Assembly: GCF_031457275.1 (NCBI RefSeq)
Contig: NZ_JAVDWH010000001.1
Span: 1,674,001-1,738,000 of the forward strand
Length of the DNA: 64,000 nucleotides
Reading direction: 5' to 3'
Source of the DNA: Aeromicrobium panaciterrae
GTDB lineage: Bacteria; Actinomycetota; Actinomycetes; Propionibacteriales; Nocardioidaceae
Numbering within the stretch: the first letter of the stretch is position 1; every line of letters begins with the position of its first letter. The notes under the pieces are model-generated. The model saw nothing but the letters and a program-made list of their open reading frames with translations, was not told where the DNA came from and searched no databases. Made by a program: the position numbers and the translations under genes. Of this stretch, positions 52,919 to 61,312 are shown piece by piece.

Positions 52919-54136
52919 ATGACGACTGAGACCGTTGTTGCACCTCCATCTCGCTTCCGTGCAGCAGAAGAGCGAGGCGCCAGGATCGGCCGCGTCCTGA
53001 AGTCCGTGGCTCGCGTTCGTGCGGTCGACGAGAGCCAGCTGGCCCTGATTGGTCAGCGATTCATGGAGCGCGACGAGGTTGGGGCTGCTCTGGCCCGGGC
53101 GATGCGGTCGCCCGGCGACGACAAGGTTTCGATGGCTCAGTTCAACCAGGCGTTGGTACGTGGCATCGAGTCTGTCGAATCTGCTCCCCCAGCGCTCCGC
53201 GACTTCTTTGCCACCGTCGATGCCGTGCCTGAGTGGGTCGACTTCGACCTGCTCAATCGGGGCGCTGAGGCATACCGCCGCTTTGGCAAGAGTGCTGCTG
53301 ACGTACTGCTGCAGCTGTCCCTGATCGGCGGATATCGATTCGGGGGTCCGACAGATTTGCTCGTGGCCACCGGCGGAATGACCGGCGACATGACCATGCG
53401 CCGACTCGGAGAGACGCAGAAGTGGGCGGTTGCAGTCTCAGACCATGACGCCATGCGGCGCGAGGGCGAGGGCTTCCAGTTGACGGTCCACGTCCGCCTT
53501 ATGCATGCGATGGTCAATCAGCGCTTCGAGGGCGGAGACCGCTGGGACACCTCAAGGTTCGGCCTTCCGATCAACCAGTCCGACCAGGCCGCAACGCTCG
53601 GTCTGTTCAGCGCAACACTCCTGCTCGGCGTGCGATCACTCGGAGTCCGCGTCACGACCGCGGACTCACTGGCGGTCATGCACCTCTGGAAGTACGTCGG
53701 TTGGCTCATTGGCGTCAACGACGACTGGTTGTTCGACCACGAGCGGGAGCAGCACGCATTCAACTACCACGTGCTGCTTGCGCAGGGTGACATCACCGAA
53801 GCTGGACCACAACTCGCACAGGGCATCATGGAGGCCCAGAACAGCCTGCATTTTAGGCGATTTCCGCGTCTGGGGCGGGCATACACGCGAGCCAGGCTGT
53901 TGAGCATGCTGCGTCCTTTCCTGACCAAAGAAGGCATGCGGGACCTCAAGCTCCCCGTTCGCCTGCCGTGGGCATCTGTGGGTGTTTTCGGACGCAACCT
54001 TGTCAACCACCAGATCCTCGGGCGCACCTCCTGGGGAGATCGACGGCTTCACAAGCAGTCGGCCAAGAACCGCGACACGATCATGTATCGACACTTCGGG
54101 CCGGACACTCCTGAGATCGGTCACATCGCGGCTTGA
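52919..54136 (+). CDS. MpaB-family oxygenase (DUF2236)
   Basis: A 405-aa protein from ATG 52919. The DUF2236 core is visible: FGGPTDLLVATGGMTGDMTM, RRLGETQKWAVAVSDHDAM, VHVRLMHAMVNQRF and HLWKYVGWLIGVNDDWLFDH, with His/Arg residues typical of the haem-binding family that includes latex-clearing protein and MpaB. Substrate unknown. Probably repressed by the divergent TetR. Confidence 0.88.
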   Translation: MTTETVVAPPSRFRAAEERGARIGRVLKSVARVRAVDESQLALIGQRFMERDEVGAALARAMRSPGDDKVSMAQFNQALVRGIESVESAPPALRDFFATVDAVPEWVDFDLLNRGAEAYRRFGKSAADVLLQLSLIGGYRFGGPTDLLVATGGMTGDMTMRRLGETQKWAVAVSDHDAMRREGEGFQLTVHVRLMHAMVNQRFEGGDRWDTSRFGLPINQSDQAATLGLFSATLLLGVRSLGVRVTTADSLAVMHLWKYVGWLIGVNDDWLFDHEREQHAFNYHVLLAQGDITEAGPQLAQGIMEAQNSLHFRRFPRLGRAYTRARLLSMLRPFLTKEGMRDLKLPVRLPWASVGVFGRNLVNHQILGRTSWGDRRLHKQSAKNRDTIMYRHFGPDTPEIGHIAA

Positions 54137-54158
54137 TGCACGGTGCAGGATGGGCCGT

Positions 54159-54812
54159 ATGCAGATCACGCGCTTCGGTCATGCGGCCGTACTCGTTGAG
54201 GCAGCCGGCACCCGCGTCCTGATTGACCCCGGAGTCTTCAGCGCTGAAGAAGCTTTCGCGCTCGAAGGTCTGGACGCGATCGTCGTGACCCATCAGCATC
54301 CGGATCACATCGACGTCACTCGCAGTCCCGGCCTGCTGGAGCGCAACCCCAACGCGGTGCTGATCGCTGACCCGGAAAGCGCAGGCACTCTCGCGTTTGG
54401 CGACTGGACACCCAATGCCGACGGGCTCGTGACGGTGGTCGGTGACGTGACCGTTCGTGGCGTGGGGTCACAACATGCCGTGATCCTGTCCGCACTCCCC
54501 CGGGTCGCCAACGTCGGTGTCGTGTTGAGTGCGGCTGGCGAGCCGACGTTGTTCCACCCGGGCGATACGTACGAGTACGCACCCGAGGGTGTTGACGTAT
54601 TGGCACTCCCCTTGTCTGCGCCGTGGGCCAAGATCAGCGAGACGGTGGACTTCGTCCAGCGGGTCTCCCCCGGTTCGCTGTTCCCGGTGCACGACAAGAC
54701 GATTTCCGAGCTCGCGTACGGGATCTACTGGCAGCACACCATGAATTTCGGGGGCGTTGAAGACTCCAGAAAACTGGGTCAAACAGACTCCGACACGTTC
54801 GAATCAGCCTGA
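54159..54812 (+). CDS. MBL-fold metallo-hydrolase
   Basis: A 217-aa protein from ATG 54159. Metal-binding motifs: ITRFGHAAVLVE, VTHQHPDHID, a late His in FHPGDTYEY and PVHDKTISE. It belongs to the UlaG-like/beta-lactamase-fold branch (DUF4.. type unknown). Substrate unknown. Ends 36 bp before the HTH-MurA gene. Confidence 0.9.
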   Translation: MQITRFGHAAVLVEAAGTRVLIDPGVFSAEEAFALEGLDAIVVTHQHPDHIDVTRSPGLLERNPNAVLIADPESAGTLAFGDWTPNADGLVTVVGDVTVRGVGSQHAVILSALPRVANVGVVLSAAGEPTLFHPGDTYEYAPEGVDVLALPLSAPWAKISETVDFVQRVSPGSLFPVHDKTISELAYGIYWQHTMNFGGVEDSRKLGQTDSDTFESA

Positions 54813-54818
54813 TTGAGT

Positions 54819-54836
54819 TATCTCATATCTGAGATA
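54819..54836. promoter_or_regulatory. Perfect palindrome upstream of the HTH-MurA fusion (candidate auto-operator)
   Basis: TATCTCATATCTGAGATA has perfect 7-bp arms around a 4-bp spacer and ends 11 bp before ATG 54848. It is where an XRE-type repressor would bind to control its own gene. Confidence 0.6.
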
Positions 54837-54847
54837 TGGTGGTTGAC

Positions 54848-56383
54848 ATGACTGTGCGCGACGACTACCTGGCCCGCATCGGCGTACTCATTCGTGATGC
54901 CCGCCAACACAGCGGAATGACCCAGTCTGAGCTTGCAACCGAGCTCAAGACGAGTCAGAACGTGGTCAGCCGGATCGAGAAGGGTCAGCAAAACCTGACC
55001 CTCGACACGCTTGCCCGGATCGGCGCTGCGCTTGATTCCGAGTTGGTCACCGTCGGCACATCGGGCCCCAGCCACCTGCGTGTGGTTGGCGGTACGACCC
55101 TGTCGGGCTCAATCGACGTGAAATCGAGCAAGAATGCTGGCGTCGCCCTGCTGTGCGCCGCATTGCTCAACTCCGGCACCACTGTGCTCCGCAAGGTCGC
55201 CCGCATCGAAGAGGTCAACCGACTTCTCGAGGTGCTCGAGTCGATCGGCGTGAAGTTCACCTGGCTGAATGAGGAGAACGACCTCAAGCTCGTGGTCCCG
55301 GCCGAGCTCAACCTTGCGGCCATGGATGCCGATGCGGCCCGCCGTACGCGGAGCATCATCATGTTCCTCGGCCCGCTGATGCACCGCTATGACGACTTCG
55401 AGCTCCCGTACGCAGGCGGCTGCGATCTCGGTACGCGCACCGTTGAACCGCACATGACGGCACTGCGCCCGTTCGGTCTCAAGGTCGTCGCCACCGAGGG
55501 CAGCTATCACGCGACCACCGCGGCAGGTGTCGGTCCGGAGCGCCCCATCGTCCTCACCGAGCGTGGCGACACAGTCACTGAGAACGCACTTCTTGCAGCC
55601 GCGAAATACGACGGCGTCACGATCATCCGCAATGCCAGCCCCAACTACATGGTCCAGGACCTGTGCTTCTTCCTGGTCAAGCTGGGCGTCGGCATCGACG
55701 GCATCGGCACCACAACACTTCGTGTCACGGGCAAGCCGGTGATCAACGCCGATGTCGACTACGCACCGAGCGAAGACCCGATCGAGGCCATGAGCCTGAT
55801 CGCTGCTGCAATCGTCACCAAGTCGAGCATCACAGTGCGTCGCGTACCGATCGAGTTCATGGAGATTGAGCTCGCACTGCTCGAAGAAATGGGCTTCCAG
55901 TACGACCGCAGCGCTGAATATCCCGCCGAGAACGGTGAAACCCGCCTCGTCGACATCACGACGCATCCGTCGGCTCTGCATGCTCCGATCGACAAGATCC
56001 ACCCGATGCCGTTCCCCGGACTCAACATCGACAACCTCCCGTTTTTCGCTGTCATTGCAGCGACAGCCGAAGGTCAAACGATGCTGCACGACTGGGTCTA
56101 CGAGAACCGGGCCATCTACCTCACTGAGCTCAACAAGCTCGGCGCCTCGGTCAAGCTGCTTGACCCGCACCGCGTGCTGATCGACGGACCGACGCACTGG
56201 AGCGGCACTGAGCTCGTATGCCCGCCGGCACTTCGTCCGGCAGTCGTCATCCTGCTGGCCATGTTGGCTGCCAAGGGCACGTCAGTGCTTCGCAGCGTCT
56301 ACGTCATCAACCGTGGCTACGAGGACCTCGCCGAGCGCCTCAACGCTCTCGGCGCCCAGATCGAGACCTTCCGGGATATTTAG
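54848..56383 (+). CDS. XRE helix-turn-helix fused to UDP-GlcNAc 1-carboxyvinyltransferase (MurA paralogue)
   Basis: A 511-aa protein from ATG 54848 (ATG 54836 would sit inside the palindrome). Residues ~5-65 are an XRE HTH (RQHSGMTQSELATELKTSQN, VVSRIEKGQQNL). From ~75 on is a full EPSP/MurA domain: SIDVKSSKNAGVALLCAALL (the KN substrate site), YAGGCDLGTRTVEPHM with the PEP-binding Cys, and VINRGYEDLAERLNALGAQI at the end. Catalytic residues appear intact, so the enzyme part may be active. It may be a metabolite-sensing regulator or a second MurA. It overlaps nothing; gdpD follows. Confidence 0.88.
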   Translation: MTVRDDYLARIGVLIRDARQHSGMTQSELATELKTSQNVVSRIEKGQQNLTLDTLARIGAALDSELVTVGTSGPSHLRVVGGTTLSGSIDVKSSKNAGVALLCAALLNSGTTVLRKVARIEEVNRLLEVLESIGVKFTWLNEENDLKLVVPAELNLAAMDADAARRTRSIIMFLGPLMHRYDDFELPYAGGCDLGTRTVEPHMTALRPFGLKVVATEGSYHATTAAGVGPERPIVLTERGDTVTENALLAAAKYDGVTIIRNASPNYMVQDLCFFLVKLGVGIDGIGTTTLRVTGKPVINADVDYAPSEDPIEAMSLIAAAIVTKSSITVRRVPIEFMEIELALLEEMGFQYDRSAEYPAENGETRLVDITTHPSALHAPIDKIHPMPFPGLNIDNLPFFAVIAATAEGQTMLHDWVYENRAIYLTELNKLGASVKLLDPHRVLIDGPTHWSGTELVCPPALRPAVVILLAMLAAKGTSVLRSVYVINRGYEDLAERLNALGAQIETFRDI

Positions 56384-56415
56384 GCTGCCTCGCTGAACCC
56401 ATGAGGGCTTAGCGT

Positions 56416-57189
56416 GTGAATGTGTCCTACCTCGACTCCCCCACACCCATTGCATTCGCGCATCGTGGTGGCTCGCTCGTAGAGGCGAACCTCGGCATCG
56501 AGAACTCGATGGCCTCGTTCACTCACGCGTACGAGATGGGCTATCGCTACCTCGAGACTGACGTGCACGTCTCTGGCGACGGCCGTGTCTTCGTGTTCCA
56601 CGACGACACGCTTGAGCGGATGACCGGCAACACCGCATCCATCGCGTCTCTGGATTCGGAAGTCCTCTCCGCCGAGTTGCTCGGTGGCCGCGAGCGCATT
56701 CCGATGCTCGAAGAGCTCATCAAGACGTTCCCTGACGCACGCTTCAACATCGACCTGAAGTCAGACGAGGCGGTCGAGGAGACCTGCGCCGTCATCGAGG
56801 ACTTCAACGCGGTCGATCGCGTCTGCCTCGCGTCATTCGAGCACGAGCGCCTTGGCCGCATACGTCATCGACTTCCAGGTGTTGCTACATCGGCTTCGAG
56901 GCGTGAAGCAGTGCTGGTGAAGTTCCTGCCAGCCGTGATTCTTCGCCGTATGGGCATTCCTGCTGTTGCCCTGCAGATGCCAGAGACCCGACACGGTATT
57001 CGCGTCGTGACTCGCCGGTTTGTGAAGCGTGCCCACGCTCTGGGAATCCAGGTGCACGTGTGGACGATCGACGATGCAGACTCCATGAATCGCCTGCTCG
57101 ATCTCGGGGTCGACGGCCTCATGACTGACCGAACGGACATCCTCAAGGATGTGCTCGTTGCCCGAGGCATGTGGAGGGAACGCCAATGA
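56416..57189 (+). CDS. Glycerophosphodiester phosphodiesterase
   Basis: A 257-aa TIM-barrel enzyme from GTG 56416. The motif set AFAHRGG, YLETDVHVSGDG, VFVFHDDTLERMTG and FNIDLKSDEA is complete, including the two catalytic His. It cleaves glycerophosphodiesters to glycerol-3-phosphate. No signal peptide. Overlaps the transporter gene by 4 bp, a probable functional pair. Confidence 0.93.
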   Translation: MNVSYLDSPTPIAFAHRGGSLVEANLGIENSMASFTHAYEMGYRYLETDVHVSGDGRVFVFHDDTLERMTGNTASIASLDSEVLSAELLGGRERIPMLEELIKTFPDARFNIDLKSDEAVEETCAVIEDFNAVDRVCLASFEHERLGRIRHRLPGVATSASRREAVLVKFLPAVILRRMGIPAVALQMPETRHGIRVVTRRFVKRAHALGIQVHVWTIDDADSMNRLLDLGVDGLMTDRTDILKDVLVARGMWRERQ

Positions 57190-58547
57190 AGTTGCCACGG
57201 TTCAAAGCCAACGAGGAGCAGAAGTCGTGGTTCTTCTACGACTGGGCCAACTCGGCTTACATCACGACCATCGCGACGGTTCTGTATGCGCCGTATCTGA
57301 CGAGCGTCGCTGAGCGCGCCGCCTGTGGCTTCGTCGGAGACGAGGACCGCAAATGCACCGAACATCTCTCGGTGCTCGGCTTGTCAGTCAGCGCCGGTTC
57401 GCTGGTGTTCTACGTCGTCACTCTGGCGACGGTGATCTCGGCGTTCATCCTGCCGATCGTCGGAGCCATCGCTGACCGTGTGCAGTCGAAGAAGACGCTC
57501 ATGGCGCGTCTCGCCTGGAGTGGCGCGGCAGTTGCAGCGCTGATGTTCTTTGTCACCGGCACCAACTGGCAGCTCGGCGCGGGCCTGCTGGTCGTGGCCA
57601 ACTTGTTCTATGCGGCGTCAATCGTTGTGTACGACGCGATCCTCGTCGAAGTCGCTGAGCCTGACGAGCGCGATCGGATCTCCTCACAGGGCTGGGCGTT
57701 CGGCTATCTCGGCGGTGGTCTGCTGCTCGCAGTGAACCTGGCGATTGTCACAGTGAAGCCGTTCGGACTTTCGACTGAAATGGCAGTGCGGATCAGTCTG
57801 TTGTCGGCCGCAATTTGGTGGGCCTACTTCACGTTCATTCCGTACAGAGGCATCAAGGATCGTGAGCCGCGAGGCATCCCGCCCGAAGAGGGCGTGACGC
57901 TGATGCAGCGCAGCTTCGGGCAGTTGTTCCGCACGCTCAAGGAGCTCAAGAACTACCCGCAGACGCTGCTGTTCCTCGTCGCCTACTTGTTCTACAACGA
58001 CGGCATCCAGACCGTGATCTACTCCGCGTCGGTCTACGGCGACAAGCAGCTCGGGTTTGGCACGAGCATCCTGATTGCCACGATCCTCATCGTGCAGTTC
58101 GTTGCCTTCGGAGGAGCCCTCATCTTCGGTCGGCTTGCCGCACGCATCGGCAGCCACAAGACGATTCTCGGCGGGCTCGTGGTCTGGATCTTTGTCGTCT
58201 GCTTCGGCTTCTTCCTCCCGGAGAAGCAGATCCTGCCGTTCCTGTTGCTCGCTGTCGCCATCGGACTTGTCCTCGGCGGTACGCAGGCATTGTCACGTTC
58301 GTTCTTCTCCAACCTCATCCCGCGCGGTCGGGAGGCCGAGTACTTCAGCCTCTACCAAGCCTGTGAGCGCGGTACGAGTTGGCTCGGCACGCTTGTCTTC
58401 GGCCTGGTCCACCAACTCACTGACTCGTACAGGCCAGCGATCCTTGCGCTGATCGCGTTCTTCGTCATCGGCGGACTCCTGCTCTGGAAGCTCGATCCCA
58501 AGAAGGGAATCATCGAGGCTGGCAACCAACCACCTGCCCTGGTCTAG
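57186..58547 (+). CDS. MFS transporter (UMF1/Atg22-like)
   Basis: A 453-aa protein from ATG 57186 with 12 predicted transmembrane helices. The opening WFFYDWANSAYITTIATVLY is diagnostic for the UMF1/Atg22 family. It overlaps gdpD by 4 bp, so it may import or export glycerophosphodiester-linked substrates, but the family's substrates are undefined. Ends 90 bp before the rbpA start. Confidence 0.9.
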   Translation: MKLPRFKANEEQKSWFFYDWANSAYITTIATVLYAPYLTSVAERAACGFVGDEDRKCTEHLSVLGLSVSAGSLVFYVVTLATVISAFILPIVGAIADRVQSKKTLMARLAWSGAAVAALMFFVTGTNWQLGAGLLVVANLFYAASIVVYDAILVEVAEPDERDRISSQGWAFGYLGGGLLLAVNLAIVTVKPFGLSTEMAVRISLLSAAIWWAYFTFIPYRGIKDREPRGIPPEEGVTLMQRSFGQLFRTLKELKNYPQTLLFLVAYLFYNDGIQTVIYSASVYGDKQLGFGTSILIATILIVQFVAFGGALIFGRLAARIGSHKTILGGLVVWIFVVCFGFFLPEKQILPFLLLAVAIGLVLGGTQALSRSFFSNLIPRGREAEYFSLYQACERGTSWLGTLVFGLVHQLTDSYRPAILALIAFFVIGGLLLWKLDPKKGIIEAGNQPPALV

Positions 58548-58578
58548 CCCGACGTGTGACCAAAACCTCGCGCTTAGG

Positions 58579-58604
58579 GGAATCTCATGTGCATCCCCTA
58601 CGTT
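58579..58604 (+). promoter_or_regulatory. SigR/SigH-type promoter of rbpA
   Basis: GGAAT at 58579-58583 is followed after exactly 18 bases by GTT at 58602-58604, the actinobacterial SigR/SigH consensus (GGGAAT-N18-GTT). RbpA is a known SigR-regulon member in Streptomyces. A 7-bp inverted repeat TAGGGGA/TCCCCTA overlaps it (58575-58600). Confidence 0.65.
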
Positions 58605-58636
58605 GGAAGAGGTAAGGCACACGAAAGGGGACTGCC

Positions 58637-59038
58637 ATGGCAGAACGTGCATTGCGAGGCGCTCGACTCGGGACTCAGAGCTTTGAGGACGAGCGCGGCG
58701 TAGAAATGGCTCCCCGTCAGCAGGTCGAATACATCTGCGCTGATGGGCACACCTTTTCGGTGACGATGGCTGATGAGGCCGACATCCCGTACGAATGGGA
58801 AGACCCCAAGACCGGTCAGATCGGTACTCGTGTCGAAGGCGGCGAACCGCTCGTCAAGAACGAGAAGGCAGTTCGCACGCACTGGGACATGTTGCTTGAA
58901 CGTCGATCGGTCAAGGAACTCGAAGAAATCCTCACTGAGCGGCTTGAGCTGCTCCGTGGTGGCGAGATCGGGCCTCCTCACCTGCATCGTCCCGTCAAAA
59001 AGGCGGCCAAGAAGGCTCCGGCCAAGAAATCTGCCTGA
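58637..59038 (+). CDS. rbpA: RNA polymerase-binding protein RbpA
   Basis: A 133-aa protein. The N-terminal tail and core (RALRGARLGTQSFEDERGVE, QQVEYICADGHTFSVTMADE) plus the sigma-interacting C-terminal domain (EWEDPKTGQIG to KELEEILTERLELL) are intact, ending in a Lys/Ala-rich tail. RbpA binds RNA polymerase and stabilises sigma-A open complexes. Followed by a strong terminator and convergent with the ppm-lnt operon. Confidence 0.95.
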   Translation: MAERALRGARLGTQSFEDERGVEMAPRQQVEYICADGHTFSVTMADEADIPYEWEDPKTGQIGTRVEGGEPLVKNEKAVRTHWDMLLERRSVKELEEILTERLELLRGGEIGPPHLHRPVKKAAKKAPAKKSA

Positions 59039-59047
59039 GTCAACTGC

Positions 59048-59076
59048 AAGACCCCGACCAATTCGGTCGGGGTCTT
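59048..59076. terminator. Bidirectional terminator between rbpA and ppm
   Basis: AAGACCCCGACC (59048-59059) pairs perfectly with GGTCGGGGTCTT (59065-59076) across a 5-nt loop, followed by TCTACTT. It separates convergent genes. Confidence 0.8.
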
Positions 59077-59083
59077 CTACTTC

Positions 59084-59809
59084 CTAGCGCCAGCGTTTGG
59101 GTATGAGTCGCTGGAGGCCCCACACGGTGACGCGCCACAGGGCTTCGCGGACGATGTCACCGCTCATCTTGGACTCGCCGCGTACGCGCTCGACGAAGGT
59201 GATCGGTACCTCGACGATCGTCATGCCTTGATCGAGTACGCGTCGAGCCATGTCGATCTGGAAGCAGTATCCCTGTGAGGCGACCTCGTCGAGAGGCAGC
59301 CGTTCGAGAGTCTCGCGCCGGAAAGCGCGGTAGCCGCCCGTCGCATCCTTGATCGGAATGCCGAGCATGAGCTGCGCGTAGAAGGTGCCGCCGCGAGAGA
59401 TGAACTTGCGGTACCAAGGCCAGTTGACGACTCCCCCGCCTGGGACCCAGCGAGATCCGAGGACGAGGTCTGCGCCCTGATCGCTCGCCTCGAGGAGTCG
59501 TTCAAGGTCTTCGGGACGATGCGATCCGTCCGCGTCCATCTCGCACAGGACGTCGTAACCACGTTCAATGCCCCAAGCGAAGCCGGCGCGGTACGCCGAT
59601 CCGAGTCCCTGCTTGCCCTCGCGATGCATCACGCTAATGCGGTCATCGGCGGCGGCCAACTTGTCGGCGATCTCGCCGGTGCCGTCCGGGGATCCGTCGT
59701 CGGCGACAAGGATGTTGACGTCAGGCTGGTGAGCGAGGACCTCTTCCGTGATCCAGGCGATGTTTTCGGACTCGTTGTACGTCGGAATGATGACAAGCGT
59801 GCCGCTCAC
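59084..59809 (-). CDS. Polyprenol monophosphomannose synthase (GT2)
   Basis: A 241-aa glycosyltransferase with the GT2 markers IIPTYNESENIAWITEEVLA, VADDGSPDGT, and CEMDADGSHRPEDL, and a C-terminal conserved VITVWGLQRL-type tail (here REALWRVTVWGLQRL). It transfers mannose from GDP-mannose to polyprenyl phosphate for lipoglycan synthesis. In mycobacteria this domain is fused to Lnt as Ppm1; here the two genes are separate but adjacent (6 bp). Confidence 0.92.
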   Translation of the reverse strand: MSGTLVIIPTYNESENIAWITEEVLAHQPDVNILVADDGSPDGTGEIADKLAAADDRISVMHREGKQGLGSAYRAGFAWGIERGYDVLCEMDADGSHRPEDLERLLEASDQGADLVLGSRWVPGGGVVNWPWYRKFISRGGTFYAQLMLGIPIKDATGGYRAFRRETLERLPLDEVASQGYCFQIDMARRVLDQGMTIVEVPITFVERVRGESKMSGDIVREALWRVTVWGLQRLIPKRWR

Positions 59810-59815
59810 GGGCGT

Positions 59816-61312
59816 TCACTGGTCCTTCCGTCGTGTGCCGAGGAACCATGCTCCCAGACCGAGGGTCACCAGGAGGTATTCCAGCGGAGCTCCAATTCGC
59901 AGCGCTGGCGTCGTGCCGTCGGCCAGTTCGACCTCTTGGTTGACGAGGGCCGGCTGGTGCATCGGCGCGCGCTGTACGACATCGCCGTCCGGATCAACAA
60001 CGCCGCTGATCCCGTTCGTCGACGGGACCACGACCCAGCGGCCGGTCTCGACGGCACGAAGGCGCGAGATGTCCCACTGCTGCTCGGGCTGAGAGGTGCC
60101 GGTGAAGGCTGCGTTGCTGGTCTGGACGACGAGCAACTGTGCGCCGCCGTCGAGGGCGCGGCGAGTCACAGAGTCGTACGCGATGTCGTAACAGATCGTG
60201 TCGCCGATAGTCGTGCCGGCGATCTGGATCGCGCCGGACTCCGTGCCGGCAAGCATGTCGCGCGGGATGTCTCGAGCGAGTCGGCCGAAGATCGCACCAG
60301 CCTTGTCCCGCCAGGGCACGTATTCGCCGAACGGGACAGGCTTGAGCTTGACGTACCGATCCCCCGGGCCGTTCTCATCCCAGACGACGCCCTGGTTGTA
60401 GGACGTTGTGGTCGTTGGACCGTCAAACAAGCCGCCGACCAGGATCGGGGCGCCGATGCGGGCAGACAGCCCCTCGATCCGTGCGCGGACACCCTGGTTG
60501 TGGAACGGGTCGACGTCAGTGGCGTTCTCGGGCCAGAGCACCATGTCGGGCTTGGGGACAGTGCCCGCCTCGACTGCCTGAGCCAGTTTGTCCGTCTCGG
60601 CAGCGTGCAGCTCGAAGATCTCGCCAATCGGCCAGGTGAGGAAGACGCCCGGTACATCGCCTTGCACCAGGGATACCTGCTTGGTTCCCGCGGCGCCGGC
60701 GATGCCGGTGGGCAAGATCAGGCCAACAAGCAGGAGCCCGACGATCGTCGCTCCAGCTGTGATCCTTCGTCGCACAGAAGTGCCTGTCACAACGATGAGC
60801 AGAAGCGCCGCGACCACAAAGAGGACTGCGCTGGTGCCCGGCATTGCCACCAGGCGTGCGTACGACTTGAACGGGCTGTCGATCGATGTGTGCGCAAGGC
60901 GACCCCATGGGAAGCCCGTGAACGGGAAGACCGAGCGAGCAAACTCCCCCGCGACCCATACGGCCGCACCCCAGAGCGGCCAGGCGGCAAGCCGAGCCGC
61001 CGCGCGCAGGGCCAGCATGATCGGGGCAAAGAAGACCGCCTCCAGCAGCACCAGTCCGATGTAGGCGGCGCCGCTCACGGCGTTCATCCACCAAATCAGC
61101 GGAGCCATGAAGGCGAGTCCGAAGATGAGCCCAGTGATGACCACAGTTCGCTTGCGAGCGTCCATTAGTTGGCGGGCGAGCCAGATGAGGCCTGCCAGCG
61201 CGAAGACCATCGCGTACGGGATCTCGACCGGATCGAAGCCCTGCGAAGCGACAACTCCGAGCACCAGCGCAAGCACCCACGCATTCCGAGGGCGCGCCCA
61301 GCGGGGCGTCAC
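59816..61312 (-). CDS. lnt: Apolipoprotein N-acyltransferase
   Basis: A 498-aa membrane enzyme from GTG 61312 (GTGA overlap with pepQ). About six N-terminal transmembrane helices precede a carbon-nitrogen hydrolase domain with the Glu (LWPENATDVDP), Lys (KLKPVPFGEYVPW) and Cys (ICYDIAYDS) catalytic residues. It N-acylates lipoproteins. It is encoded between pepQ and the mannose synthase, a typical actinobacterial ppm/lnt arrangement. Confidence 0.93.
   Translation of the reverse strand: MTPRWARPRNAWVLALVLGVVASQGFDPVEIPYAMVFALAGLIWLARQLMDARKRTVVITGLIFGLAFMAPLIWWMNAVSGAAYIGLVLLEAVFFAPIMLALRAAARLAAWPLWGAAVWVAGEFARSVFPFTGFPWGRLAHTSIDSPFKSYARLVAMPGTSAVLFVVAALLLIVVTGTSVRRRITAGATIVGLLLVGLILPTGIAGAAGTKQVSLVQGDVPGVFLTWPIGEIFELHAAETDKLAQAVEAGTVPKPDMVLWPENATDVDPFHNQGVRARIEGLSARIGAPILVGGLFDGPTTTTSYNQGVVWDENGPGDRYVKLKPVPFGEYVPWRDKAGAIFGRLARDIPRDMLAGTESGAIQIAGTTIGDTICYDIAYDSVTRRALDGGAQLLVVQTSNAAFTGTSQPEQQWDISRLRAVETGRWVVVPSTNGISGVVDPDGDVVQRAPMHQPALVNQEVELADGTTPALRIGAPLEYLLVTLGLGAWFLGTRRKDQ

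Noticed and set aside
54836..56383. Possibility that the HTH and MurA parts are two genes
   Set aside because: The frame is continuous with no internal start with a ribosome site at the junction, so one fused protein is the simplest reading.
59519..61168. 549-aa open frame antisense to ppm and lnt
   Set aside because: Spans two convincing genes on the opposite strand and consists of low-complexity Arg/Asp/Gly sequence.
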